The notes beneath the pieces were generated by a model. That model was not told the DNA's origin and ran no database searches. It saw only the letters and a list, made by a program, of their open reading frames with translations. Positions 9,473 to 18,625 of a DNA stretch of 64,000 bases are shown here, one piece after another; the stretch's first letter is position 1; each line of letters begins with the position of its first letter. This DNA is from Halomarinibacterium sedimenti (GTDB lineage Bacteria > Bacteroidota > Bacteroidia > Flavobacteriales > Flavobacteriaceae). Where the stretch lies: the NCBI RefSeq assembly GCF_019312585.1, contig NZ_JAHWDP010000001.1, positions 372,001-436,000 on the forward strand. Reading direction: 5' to 3'. The position numbers were made by a program, and so were the translations under genes.

Positions 9473-10249
9473 ATGGAAAAAGACAAACCCCTTATCCTTG
9501 TTACCAACGATGATGGCATCACAGCTCCAGGTATTCGTACCCTTATTGAGGTAATGAACGAAATAGGCACTGTTTGTGTTGTTGCCCCAGATTCTCCACA
9601 AAGCGGTATGGGTCATGCCATTACGGTAAACGACACCTTATATTGTGATAAAGTAATTATTGATAAAAACGCTCCACAGACCGAATATAGTTGTAGCGGG
9701 ACACCCGCAGATTGTGTAAAACTTGCCACTAATGAGATTTTAAAACGCAAGCCTGATTTATGTGTTAGTGGGATTAATCACGGGAGTAATTCTTCCATTA
9801 ATGTGATTTATAGCGGAACAATGAGCGCGGCTGTGGAAGCAGGAACTTCGGGCATACCAGCGATAGGTTTTTCATTATTAGATTACTCTTTGAATGCGAA
9901 TTTTGAACCTATTAAAGCGTTTGTAAAAAAGATTACCTTAGAATGTTTACAAAACGGATTACCCAAAGGGGTGGTGCTTAATGTAAATTTCCCAAAGCTT
10001 TCAGAAAAGGAAATTAAAGGCATAAAAGTTTGTAGACAGGCAAACGCACATTGGATTGAAAATTTCGACAAACGCAAAAGCCCCCTTGGAAGAGAATACT
10101 ACTGGCTCACCGGCGAGTTTGTAAATGAAGACAAAGGAGAAGACACTGATGAATGGGCACTAAAAAATGGCTATGTTTCAGTAGTGCCTGTCCAATTCGA
10201 CTTAACGGCACATCACGTGATAAAAGATATTAACTCTTGGGATATTTAA
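9473..10249 (+). CDS. surE: 5'-nucleotidase SurE
   Basis: SurE is a divalent-metal-dependent nucleoside 5'-monophosphate phosphatase linked to stationary-phase survival. The N-terminal ILVTNDDGI motif supplies the metal-binding DD pair; SGINHGSNSS and YSGTMSAAVEA are further family motifs. I choose the ATG at 9473 (258 residues, start MEKDKP), the normal family length. An ATG at 9455 adds 6 residues and one at 9356 adds 39 with no resemblance to the family. The next gene starts 1 bp after the stop. Confidence 0.93.
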   Translation: MEKDKPLILVTNDDGITAPGIRTLIEVMNEIGTVCVVAPDSPQSGMGHAITVNDTLYCDKVIIDKNAPQTEYSCSGTPADCVKLATNEILKRKPDLCVSGINHGSNSSINVIYSGTMSAAVEAGTSGIPAIGFSLLDYSLNANFEPIKAFVKKITLECLQNGLPKGVVLNVNFPKLSEKEIKGIKVCRQANAHWIENFDKRKSPLGREYYWLTGEFVNEDKGEDTDEWALKNGYVSVVPVQFDLTAHHVIKDINSWDI

Positions 10250-10250
10250 T

Positions 10251-10538
10251 ATGAAGAAAGAAATATTTATTGGGTTTTTAGTTGGGATTATTAGCAATAC
10301 TTTGGGAGTTATTGTATGTACTTTTATTGTTGCACAACTTAAAAACCAGGAGTTTGTTCACACATTTAATCTATATCTAAATTCTCAAAATCTGTGGATG
10401 CTTCTTACCCTTGGTGCATTACCCAATTTGGCCGCATTTTTTGGATTTTTGAAAATTAATAGAGAATATCGAGCTCGTGGTGTTTTATTAGCAACGTTTG
10501 TCACGGCTATAACTGCTTATTTAATTTATTTTCTTTAA
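10251..10538 (+). CDS. small membrane protein of unknown function between surE and lpxB
   Basis: This 95-residue protein has three hydrophobic helices (about 5-27, 47-65 and 75-95) and no recognisable catalytic motif. It is packed between surE (1 bp gap) and lpxB (no gap), so it is surely translated with them. I do not recognise a named family. Its place next to a lipid A gene hints at an envelope role, but that is inference only. Confidence 0.75.
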   Translation: MKKEIFIGFLVGIISNTLGVIVCTFIVAQLKNQEFVHTFNLYLNSQNLWMLLTLGALPNLAAFFGFLKINREYRARGVLLATFVTAITAYLIYFL

Positions 10539-11651
10539 ATGAAATATTACCTTCTTGCTGGCGAGGCATCTGGGGACTTACATGGTTCCCATCTTATAAA
10601 AGCGATTAAAAAAGAAGACCCTAAGGCGGAATTTCGATTCTGGGGGGGTGACCTTATGTCCGCCGAAGGAGGAGATTTAGTAGTTCATTATAAAGATAGG
10701 GCGATTATGGGCTTTGCCGAAGTGATTAAAAATCTTCCTAAAATCAAAAAGCTTTTTACCCTTTGCAAAAAAGATATTTCAGATTATAAACCCGATGCTC
10801 TTATATTTATTGATAATTCTGGCTTTAACCTTCGCATCGCAAAATGGGCAAAACCGAAAGGTTTTAACACACATTACTATATAAGTCCACAAGTTTGGGC
10901 ATCTCGTGCCGGTCGGGTAAAAACTATAAAAAAGACCATCGACCATATGTATGTGGTGTTGCCGTTTGTAAAGGATTTTTATAAAAAATACGATTATCCT
11001 GTTCATTTTGTAGGGCACCCATTACTCGATGCTTTTTCTGATAGAAAACAAGCTCTTCCAAAAGTTTTTAGAGAGGAAAATAATCTTGATGAAAGACCCA
11101 TTATAGCTTTGCTTCCTGGGAGTAGAAAGCAAGAAATTTCTAAAATGTTGAAAGTGATGCTTTCTGTAGTGGATGAGTTTCAAGAATATCAATTTGTAAT
11201 TGCAGGAGCGCCTAGTCAGGAAAAAGAATTTTACCTTCAGTTTATTGAAAAGGACAATGTGCATTTATTACTTAATAAAACTTACGATTTATTGAGTTTG
11301 TCTCATGCCGCATTGGTTACGTCGGGGACGGCTACTTTGGAAACAGCCTTGTATAAAGTTCCGCAAGTGGTATGCTATAAAGGAGGCCGAATATCGTATG
11401 AAATTGCGAAACGTATTATCAAGTTAAAATACATTTCGCTAGTAAATCTTATACTCGATAAACCTGCTGTTACAGAGCTTATTCAAAATGATTTTACTTC
11501 AAAAAATTTAAAAAAAGAACTTACCAAAATTCTAGATGAATATTATCGTGCCGTGTTATTTTTGGATTATTACATCTTGGAAGTTGCTCTTGGAGGGAAA
11601 GGAGCGAGTGAAAAAACGGCAAAATTGATAGTTTCTACACTCACTAAATAA
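10539..11651 (+). CDS. lpxB: lipid-A-disaccharide synthase
   Basis: LpxB (GT19) joins UDP-2,3-diacylglucosamine and lipid X to make the lipid A disaccharide. The 370-residue protein has the expected motifs: the N-terminal GEASGDLHGS, the YYISPQVWASR segment, LPGSRKQEI and the C-terminal TSGTATLETAL, all in the usual order. It starts directly after the stop of the small membrane protein. Length is normal for the family. Confidence 0.96.
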   Translation: MKYYLLAGEASGDLHGSHLIKAIKKEDPKAEFRFWGGDLMSAEGGDLVVHYKDRAIMGFAEVIKNLPKIKKLFTLCKKDISDYKPDALIFIDNSGFNLRIAKWAKPKGFNTHYYISPQVWASRAGRVKTIKKTIDHMYVVLPFVKDFYKKYDYPVHFVGHPLLDAFSDRKQALPKVFREENNLDERPIIALLPGSRKQEISKMLKVMLSVVDEFQEYQFVIAGAPSQEKEFYLQFIEKDNVHLLLNKTYDLLSLSHAALVTSGTATLETALYKVPQVVCYKGGRISYEIAKRIIKLKYISLVNLILDKPAVTELIQNDFTSKNLKKELTKILDEYYRAVLFLDYYILEVALGGKGASEKTAKLIVSTLTK

Positions 11652-11692
11652 TTTTTTTTCATAATTTTAGCCATACCAAATCTATTGAAATT

Positions 11693-12190
11693 ATGAAAAA
11701 CCTCACCCTACTCGTTTTCATAGCTATTCTAGTATCCTCGTGTGGCTCTTCACGAAAACCAACAAACACTACTATTATTGGTGATACTTCAGTTTCTGTT
11801 ACTGCAAAAAAAGCAACTAAAATTGTAGATTTTGCAAAAAAGTTTGAAGGCACCCGATACAAATTTGGTGGTACCGATAAAAGAGGTATGGATTGCTCTG
11901 GCCTAGTGTATATTTCATTTAAAGAAGAAAATATTGCCCTTCCTAGAGTTTCAAGGGATATGGCAACAAAAGGTATCCCTATTGATTTAAATGAAACTTC
12001 AGAAGGCGACCTCCTTTTTTTTCAAACAAATAAAAACAGACGCGTCATTAATCACGTAGGATTGGTAATAGAGTCTAAAAAAGGAGAAATTTTATTTATT
12101 CATTCTACCTCTTCTAGAGGGGTCATTGTATCTTCTTTAGAGGAGGACTATTGGAAAGATGCTTTTGTTGAAGTTAGACGAATTATTTAA
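11693..12190 (+). CDS. NlpC/P60 (C40) endopeptidase lipoprotein
   Basis: This is a secreted cell-wall peptidase that likely cleaves peptidoglycan stem peptides. The 165-residue protein has a lipoprotein signal (VSSCGS, Cys17) and a single NlpC/P60 domain with catalytic Cys68 (MDCSG), His121 (INHVG) and a third polar residue at His137. A TAATTTTA element about 25 bp upstream resembles a Bacteroidota -7 box. Substrate specificity is unknown. Confidence 0.92.
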   Translation: MKNLTLLVFIAILVSSCGSSRKPTNTTIIGDTSVSVTAKKATKIVDFAKKFEGTRYKFGGTDKRGMDCSGLVYISFKEENIALPRVSRDMATKGIPIDLNETSEGDLLFFQTNKNRRVINHVGLVIESKKGEILFIHSTSSRGVIVSSLEEDYWKDAFVEVRRII

Positions 12191-12250
12191 TTTTTTTTAT
12201 CTTTAGGTTACTTCCCAGCTACTCATTTAGGCGAATAAGTTTCGCTAAAA

Positions 12251-14266
12251 GTGAAGTTCATCCATTTTACGATGATACAATTAGCCTTTGCCTTAACTAC
12301 AGGTATTGTGCTTGCCTACCTATTCCCAATTTCCTTTTCAATAGTTCCTTTTTTGGGGTTAGGCTTAGGATTGCTATTGGGTATTTGGTGGTTTCTCCGA
12401 AATAAATTAAGGCCATTTCCTTTTTTCGAAATTTTTAGCTTCATACTTTTTATGACAATTGGTTACGCCAATTATCAACTACGGCATCCTCAATTTGAAA
12501 AGAATCATTATTCAAAATTTTATTCTGAAAAACAGTTTAAAACTGTACAGATTAAAATTAAAGAAGTTTTAAAACCTTCTGCTTTTCAGGATAAGTATAT
12601 TGCTGAAGTATTTCAGTTAAATGCTCAAAAAACAAAAGGGAAAATTCTTGTGAATTTTCAAAAGGACAGTCTCCTAAGTCCTTTTAAAGTAGATGAACAA
12701 TTGGTGCTTTATTCAGAAATAAAAACAATTCGAAAGGCAGTAAACCCACATCAGTTCGACTACAAAAATTATATGCAAAGTTTGGGCGTATATTACCAAA
12801 TTGAAGGATCAAAAAATCAAATTCTTAATATTGATAAAGGTTCGCCAACCTTCAAAGGAGTTGCAGAAGAATATAGGAGTTATCTCATTTCAAAACTTAA
12901 AGAAACTCCTATAGAATCCAATGAAAGAAGCATTATTGAAGCGCTCATTTTAGGGCAACGTAGAAATATTGACCCTGAAACTTACAAAGAGTATGCTGCC
13001 GCAGGGGCTATCCATATTTTAGCAGTCTCAGGACTTCATGTGGGTATCATTTTTGTTATTCTATCATGGGTTTTGAAGCCCATTAGTTTCTTGAAATATG
13101 GGAGCATCATTAAATCCGCATTAATTGTTTTACTACTTTGGGGATTTGCTTTTCTTGCAGGGCTCTCGCCATCGGTAATAAGGGCCGTGACTATGTTCTC
13201 CTTTTTTGCATTAGCGTCAATGTCGAACAGGCCAAGCAATTCATTTAATATTCTATTTCTGTCTTTTTTGTCACTTTTATTATTCAATCCCAATTGGTTG
13301 TTTCACGTTGGATTTCAATTAAGTTATTTGGCAGTATTCTTTATAATTTGGGTTCAACCAACATTGAACAAACTATATCGCCCCAGATTTAAATTCGACA
13401 AATTATTCTGGGATATAATTACGGTGACTCTTGCCGCTCAATTAGGAATTGCACCTTTAAGCATTTATTATTTTCATCAATTTCCTGGGTTATTTTTTAT
13501 TAGCAATCTGGTTATTTTACCTTTTTTAACCTTACTTCTTGGCTACGGAATTATGGTGGTTTTATTGGCTGGAATAAATCTTCTTCCAGATTTTGTTGCT
13601 TTAGGGTATAATTACCTTATAAAATTCTTAAATACGTTTATACACTGGGTAGCTAAAAAAGAAATGTTTCTATTTCAAGATATTTCTATGTCATTTCTCA
13701 AGATGATAGGTTTCTACATTTTAATTATCAGCCTTATTATTTGGTGGAGGCAAAATCAAAGAAAGTTAGTATTCTTAGTATTAGGAAGTCTTATTTTGAT
13801 ATTAGGAGTTACTTTTTATGAAAAAAGCAGATCAAAAGAAGAACTAGTAATTTTTCATAAATCTAGAAAAACTTGGATGGCCATAACTACCAAAGACTCA
13901 CTAAAATTATTTCAGAAAGATACTTTTTCTATTGAGGATGAATATCCCATTAAAGCTTTTCGGGTTGCCAAAAATAAGGAAGTGGTATTTGCACAAAGAA
14001 TTCCATCTGTATTTAGTTTTAAAGAAAAGATTTTTATTATCACAGATAGTTTAGGGGTTTACCCTTCAGTAAAGGGTGGTATTATCCTACTCTCTGAAAG
14101 TCCAAAAGTAAATTTAGAACGGTTAATTGATAGTCTCCAGCCCGAGCTGATTATTGCAGATGGCAATAACTACACATCATATGTTAATCGGTGGAAAAAA
14201 ACGTGTGAGATAAAAAACACTCCCTTTCATTCAACACGTGAAAAAGGAGCATTTATATTTAATTAA
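12251..14266 (+). CDS. comEC: ComEC/Rec2 family DNA-uptake channel protein
   Basis: ComEC transports single-stranded DNA across the inner membrane during natural transformation. The 671-residue protein has N-terminal helices, an OB-like soluble domain, the multi-helix Competence domain with the hallmark HILAVSGLHVGII, and a soluble C-terminal domain (about 530-671). No HxHxDH zinc motif is visible in that domain, so unlike longer ComEC proteins it appears to lack an active metallo-beta-lactamase nuclease. The start is GTG at 12251 (MKFIHF); an in-frame ATG lies 21 bp downstream. The 3' end overlaps the convergent thioredoxin gene by 8 bp. Confidence 0.9.
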   Translation: MKFIHFTMIQLAFALTTGIVLAYLFPISFSIVPFLGLGLGLLLGIWWFLRNKLRPFPFFEIFSFILFMTIGYANYQLRHPQFEKNHYSKFYSEKQFKTVQIKIKEVLKPSAFQDKYIAEVFQLNAQKTKGKILVNFQKDSLLSPFKVDEQLVLYSEIKTIRKAVNPHQFDYKNYMQSLGVYYQIEGSKNQILNIDKGSPTFKGVAEEYRSYLISKLKETPIESNERSIIEALILGQRRNIDPETYKEYAAAGAIHILAVSGLHVGIIFVILSWVLKPISFLKYGSIIKSALIVLLLWGFAFLAGLSPSVIRAVTMFSFFALASMSNRPSNSFNILFLSFLSLLLFNPNWLFHVGFQLSYLAVFFIIWVQPTLNKLYRPRFKFDKLFWDIITVTLAAQLGIAPLSIYYFHQFPGLFFISNLVILPFLTLLLGYGIMVVLLAGINLLPDFVALGYNYLIKFLNTFIHWVAKKEMFLFQDISMSFLKMIGFYILIISLIIWWRQNQRKLVFLVLGSLILILGVTFYEKSRSKEELVIFHKSRKTWMAITTKDSLKLFQKDTFSIEDEYPIKAFRVAKNKEVVFAQRIPSVFSFKEKIFIITDSLGVYPSVKGGIILLSESPKVNLERLIDSLQPELIIADGNNYTSYVNRWKKTCEIKNTPFHSTREKGAFIFN

Positions 14267-14798
14267 ACGTTCCTTTAAATTTCTTTTGATAGGCTTCCCA
14301 AGCTGCTGCCGTAGTGAGTGTTTTATAGTCGTCGTTGGCAATCATCTTTAAATAAATCTCAAGTTCCTTAGGAGTTTTATATCCAGGTACTGCTTGGATG
14401 AGTTTTCCGTTTTCTTCGAAAAAGACCAAGCTTGGGTAGCCCGGAATTCGGAGTGCATCTGCAAAAAAGTGAGTGGCATTTCTCCCTTTTCGTTCTGGCT
14501 GATAATTAGGATTGGTATAAGTAAAGTCTTCAAAAGTAATTTCCTCATTACCTTCGGCATTAAACTTTACCGCATAGTAATTTTTATTAATGAAAGCAAT
14601 TACATCTTTATGACTCAAAGTGTTTTTGTCCAAAAGTTTACAGGGGCCACACCAAGTGGTATAAACATCCATAAATATTTTTTTAGGGGTTTCTTTTTGA
14701 GCTTCGAGTGCTTCATTCATAGTCAACCACTTAATTTTATCCTGAGAATAACCTAGAGTTGAAGACAGGATTAACACTAGTAAAAGTAGATTTTTCAT
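14259..14798 (-). CDS. secreted thioredoxin-fold protein (paralog A)
   Basis: The 179-residue protein has a signal peptide (about 1-18) and a thioredoxin-fold domain with the redox motif WCGPCK (Cys50 and Cys53). It is probably a periplasmic disulfide reductase or isomerase of the thioredoxin_7/DsbD-gamma-like kind. It shares WLTMNEALEAQ, AVKFNAEGNE and the C-terminal LEIYLK block with its neighbour at 14813, so the two arose by tandem duplication. The gap between them is 14 bp. The partner protein is unknown. Confidence 0.85.
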   Translation of the reverse strand: MKNLLLLVLILSSTLGYSQDKIKWLTMNEALEAQKETPKKIFMDVYTTWCGPCKLLDKNTLSHKDVIAFINKNYYAVKFNAEGNEEITFEDFTYTNPNYQPERKGRNATHFFADALRIPGYPSLVFFEENGKLIQAVPGYKTPKELEIYLKMIANDDYKTLTTAAAWEAYQKKFKGTFN

Positions 14799-14812
14799 GA
14801 TTTGGGTTGTTA

Positions 14813-15355
14813 TTACCCTTTAAATTGAGGAGTAAAATTATCTAAGTATTCTTGATATGCTTCTTGCGTAGTAATACTTTTCCAAAGATCTGTTCCAAAA
14901 AGCTTTAAATAAATTTCTAATTGAGGTGGGGTACGGTATCCTTTTACCCTATTAATCAAATTTCCACTCTCGTCAATAAATAAAACCGTTGGATAGGCAT
15001 TAACACCCATAAATCTAGAAAATTGGTGTGCACTATTTCGCTTTTTTGCTTTCGCTGGATCGTATGTTGGGTTTTGATACACTTTGCCTTTATAGTTGAC
15101 TACTTCGTTCCCTTCTGCATTAAACTTTACTGCGTAAAAGTTTTTATTAATAAACGCTATAACATCTGAATTACTAAAGGTGTTTCGGTCTAGTAACTTA
15201 CAAGGTCCACACCATACAGTATACATATCAATGAATATTTTCTTTGGATTCTTTGCTTGAGCTTCTAGTGCTTCATTCATTGTCATCCACTTTATTTCTT
15301 GAGCTGAAACAACACTTATCGATAGTAATATAAAAAGAATTGTAATTTTTTTCAT
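14813..15355 (-). CDS. secreted thioredoxin-fold protein (paralog B)
   Basis: This 180-residue protein is the tandem paralog of the gene at 14259. It has a signal peptide (about 1-18) and the motif WCGPCK (Cys49 and Cys52). Residues around the cis-proline differ between the copies (AYPT here, GYPS in paralog A), which may give different partners. It is the first gene of a two-gene unit and lies beyond the terminator that ends the POT gene. Confidence 0.85.
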   Translation of the reverse strand: MKKITILFILLSISVVSAQEIKWMTMNEALEAQAKNPKKIFIDMYTVWCGPCKLLDRNTFSNSDVIAFINKNFYAVKFNAEGNEVVNYKGKVYQNPTYDPAKAKKRNSAHQFSRFMGVNAYPTVLFIDESGNLINRVKGYRTPPQLEIYLKLFGTDLWKSITTQEAYQEYLDNFTPQFKG

Positions 15356-15388
15356 TTATAAATATTTGAAACAGGATTTCAATATAAC

Positions 15389-15420
15389 AAAAAACGTTCC
15401 ACAATGGGAACGTTTTTTTG
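15389..15420. terminator. bidirectional intrinsic terminator
   Basis: CGTTCC and GGAACG pair around a short loop and are flanked by an A-run on the left and a T-run on the right, so the hairpin can work on either strand. By position it ends transcription of the minus-strand POT gene (stop at 15437) before the thioredoxin genes. Confidence 0.85.
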
Positions 15421-15436
15421 TTAATTCTATTGTAAA

Positions 15437-17188
15437 CTAGCGCACTCCGTGCATTAGTTTCTTGATTATAGGATATAATAAAGCCGATAAAATTCCTAAA
15501 ATAACAGCAATAGCGGTGAGCAACCAGAAAAAGTAGCTAAGCCCTTGTTCTCGTGCAATACCCTCTGAAGCTTCTCCAAAAACACCAGCTAATTTCATAC
15601 CTATTGCAACGGCCAAATACCAAATACCGAACATCATAGCTATCATTCTTCCAGGTACTAATTTACTTACATAGGAAAGTGCCACAGGAGATACACAAAG
15701 TTCCCCCATGGTATGAAAGAAATAAACCAAAATTAGCCAAATCATACTAACAGAGGCTGTTTTAGCTCCTACAGGAATATCCGAGGCTCCAATGGCTACA
15801 CAGGCCATTCCCACGCCAAGCAATATCATTCCTATTGCATATTTCATATTTGCATTTGGGTTGTACTTGCTTTCCCACCATTTTGAAAATAATGGAGCAA
15901 AAGTGATAATGAAAAGAGAGTTTAATACTCCAAACCAAGATGCTGGAACCTCTGCAATATCTTTCATATATTCTGTATAAAGCATCCAAAGAGCAATTCC
16001 CCAAATAATCACAAAACTGGTTCCTAGAATTACATTAGAGAGAGCATATTTTGCAAAAGTTTTCTTGAATAACAACCAAAGCACCCAAGTAATAATTCCA
16101 AGGGGGATTAATGTCATTAAAGAATTGACAATTTTAAAAATTAAGGCAGAGTCACCTTCCAAAACTCTTTGGGTATAATCACGTGCAAAAATTGTTAAAG
16201 ATCCTGGAGCTTGTTCAAAAATTGCCCAAAAGAAAATTGTTACAAACGCAAAGAAAATAACAGCTAACATTCGATCTCTGGTGATCTTGGCATACTTAGG
16301 AATTCTAATAATGAGTAATAGAATAAACAATGCTAAAGCCAATAAAATTGCGAAGTTACTCCCAGTGAGAGGTCCTATATTAAAGTTAAATAGATTATAT
16401 GTTCCTTCAGAAATTTTTGAAACAGGATCATTTAAAATCCAAGCTAAACCCAGCACGGCAGCTATGATTATTATAAACACCTGGATTTTGGTAAATGGGT
16501 TTAATTTGCCTCCTGAAGCTTCAGAAATTTCGCTTAAATCCTCTATCTTCTTTTCGGGCTTTAATCCAATCTTTCCAAAAATATTTTGAGCTAACCAAAA
16601 TTGAAGTAACCCAAATAACATAAAAATTCCCGCAACACCAAAGCCCCAACTCCAACCTACTTTTTCTCCTAAATAGCCACAGAGTAAAATACCAAGAAAG
16701 GCTCCAGCATTTACTCCCATATAGAAAATGGTATACGCCCCATCTTTCTTCTCTTCTTTGCCTTCATACATTTCAGAAATAATAGATGTCATGTTAGGCT
16801 TAAAGAAACCGCTTCCAAAAACAAGAAGTGTTAAACCAGTATATATAAAAAATTGTGTCTCTAATGCCATACAAGCATGACCCATGGTCATTAACAAAGC
16901 CCCAATGACCACAGCCCATCGATACCCAATTTTTTTATCGGCCATATACCCACCTAATAAGGTAGACAAGTAGACAAGTGACGTATAGGTCCCAAAAATT
17001 GCAAAAGCATGTTCTCTTGGCCAACCCCATCCTCCATCGAGTAAAGATGCCGTAAAAAACATAACCAGTAACGCGCGCATCCCGTAGTAGGAAAAACGTT
17101 CCCACATTTCCGTAAAGAATAACACAAATAGTCCTGCTGGATGTCCTAAAACTTTGTCTTTAAATAGATTTTCGATATCCGTATTCAT
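15437..17188 (-). CDS. POT/PTR family proton:oligopeptide symporter (long form)
   Basis: This inner-membrane transporter takes up di- and tripeptides with protons. The 583-residue protein has the POT signature near the N-terminus (ExWERFSYYGMRALLVMFF, with the ExxER motif), a second signature in GAYTIFYMGVNAGAF and about 14 helices. It is longer than its neighbour because of extra helices in the central loop (about 235-330). The upstream paralog starts a 25-bp gap away on the same strand. With the DPP IV gene it forms a peptide scavenging set. Confidence 0.92.
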   Translation of the reverse strand: MNTDIENLFKDKVLGHPAGLFVLFFTEMWERFSYYGMRALLVMFFTASLLDGGWGWPREHAFAIFGTYTSLVYLSTLLGGYMADKKIGYRWAVVIGALLMTMGHACMALETQFFIYTGLTLLVFGSGFFKPNMTSIISEMYEGKEEKKDGAYTIFYMGVNAGAFLGILLCGYLGEKVGWSWGFGVAGIFMLFGLLQFWLAQNIFGKIGLKPEKKIEDLSEISEASGGKLNPFTKIQVFIIIIAAVLGLAWILNDPVSKISEGTYNLFNFNIGPLTGSNFAILLALALFILLLIIRIPKYAKITRDRMLAVIFFAFVTIFFWAIFEQAPGSLTIFARDYTQRVLEGDSALIFKIVNSLMTLIPLGIITWVLWLLFKKTFAKYALSNVILGTSFVIIWGIALWMLYTEYMKDIAEVPASWFGVLNSLFIITFAPLFSKWWESKYNPNANMKYAIGMILLGVGMACVAIGASDIPVGAKTASVSMIWLILVYFFHTMGELCVSPVALSYVSKLVPGRMIAMMFGIWYLAVAIGMKLAGVFGEASEGIAREQGLSYFFWLLTAIAVILGILSALLYPIIKKLMHGVR

Positions 17189-17213
17189 ACTTTTAAAATT
17201 TTAGAATCTTTTT

Positions 17214-18602
17214 TTAGTTTATGTCCTTATCTGCAACTTCGTACCCTTCTGTCTCCAACATTTCTCGTTCGTTATCCTCGGCACCATGCGTTAAATGCTC
17301 TAATTTCTTTCGGAACACCATCACTAACAATCCAAAGGCAACACAAAACACTGCTATCCCAGTAAAGATGGTATATTCTCCCAAACTTTCAGAAGCTTCT
17401 CCTAACAATCCAGCCAGTTTGTTTCCAAATCCAGTCATTGCAAAATATACACCCATCATTAATGAAGCGTATTTAAGCGGTGCTAATTTTGTAATATAAG
17501 ATAGTGCTACCGGAGAAATACAAAGTTCTCCTACTGTGTGGAATAAATAAGCTAATACTAACCAATACATCGCAGAAGCACCATTAGTTTCATATTGTCC
17601 TGCTGCTGCCGTCATAAAGAAAAATCCTGTTCCCATTATAATGAGTCCTACAATCATTTTGAATAGGGATGTAGATACTTTTCCTTTCAGTTTTCTATGT
17701 GCCCAATACGCAGCAACGGTAGTCCCTAAGAATATAATAAACATCGCATTAAGAGACTGGAACCAAGAAGCAGGAACCTCCCAACCCATAAGCATTCTAT
17801 CTGTTTTTTCGGAAGCATAAATATTCATTAATCCACCTGCTTGTTCAAAAGCTCCCCAAAATACAATCACCAATAAGAATGAAATAAATAATACAATGAC
17901 TCTATCTTTCTCAATCTTAGTAAGTGGCCGTTTCATAGCAGCTTTTTCTTCTTCATTTTCAGAATTTCCAGAATAGTTTCCCACATGCTTTAAGTGCTTT
18001 TGTCCTGCTAAATACTGAATTAAACCTAAGGCCATCCCAATACCGGCTAATCCAAAACCATAATGCCACCCATGTACTTCTCCTACATATCCTACGATTA
18101 AACTAGATAAAAAGGCACCTAGGTTAATTCCTATATAGAAAATTGTAAATCCTTTATCCCTTCTAATATCTCCTTGCTTATATAGACCTCCAACCATAGT
18201 TGAGATATTGGGTTTTAGCATTCCTACACCAGCGATAATTAATCCAAGACCGGTGTAAAAGGCCCACATTTGCTCAACAGCCAAAATACTATGCCCTGCA
18301 ACCAGCAAAATCCCACCATACAACACAGATTTTTTCTGCCCTAGAAACTTATCGGCAATCCAACCCCCAGGTATCGAAGCTACATAGACTAACATAGTGT
18401 ACCAGCCATACAAGGCTAAAGCCTCTCCGTTGGTCCAGCCTAAGCCGCCATTTTCATCAGTGGTTTGTGCTACTAAGTAAAGTACCAAAATGGCTCGCAT
18501 TCCATAATAGGAAAAACGTTCCCACATTTCTGTGAAAAATAAAACATAGAGCCCCACTGGGTGCCCAAATAACTCCTTTTGTTTTTGAATTGTCGCTGAC
18601 AT
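17214..18602 (-). CDS. POT/PTR family proton:oligopeptide symporter (short form)
   Basis: This 462-residue paralog of the neighbouring POT gene has the same ExxERFSYYGMRAI signature and FTIFYIGINLGAF motif, but lacks the extra central helices (about 12 helices in total). A charged cytoplasmic loop sits about residues 210-225. It lies between DPP IV upstream (23-bp gap) and the long POT gene downstream, so all three probably share a transcript. The pair may differ in peptide preference. Confidence 0.92.
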   Translation of the reverse strand: MSATIQKQKELFGHPVGLYVLFFTEMWERFSYYGMRAILVLYLVAQTTDENGGLGWTNGEALALYGWYTMLVYVASIPGGWIADKFLGQKKSVLYGGILLVAGHSILAVEQMWAFYTGLGLIIAGVGMLKPNISTMVGGLYKQGDIRRDKGFTIFYIGINLGAFLSSLIVGYVGEVHGWHYGFGLAGIGMALGLIQYLAGQKHLKHVGNYSGNSENEEEKAAMKRPLTKIEKDRVIVLFISFLLVIVFWGAFEQAGGLMNIYASEKTDRMLMGWEVPASWFQSLNAMFIIFLGTTVAAYWAHRKLKGKVSTSLFKMIVGLIIMGTGFFFMTAAAGQYETNGASAMYWLVLAYLFHTVGELCISPVALSYITKLAPLKYASLMMGVYFAMTGFGNKLAGLLGEASESLGEYTIFTGIAVFCVAFGLLVMVFRKKLEHLTHGAEDNEREMLETEGYEVADKDIN

Positions 18603-18625
18603 ATGAATTGGTTATTAGTTGTTTA

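Noticed and set aside
16281-16589. 102-codon open frame opposite the long POT gene
   Set aside because: It is fully antisense to a conserved transporter gene and has no recognisable motif.
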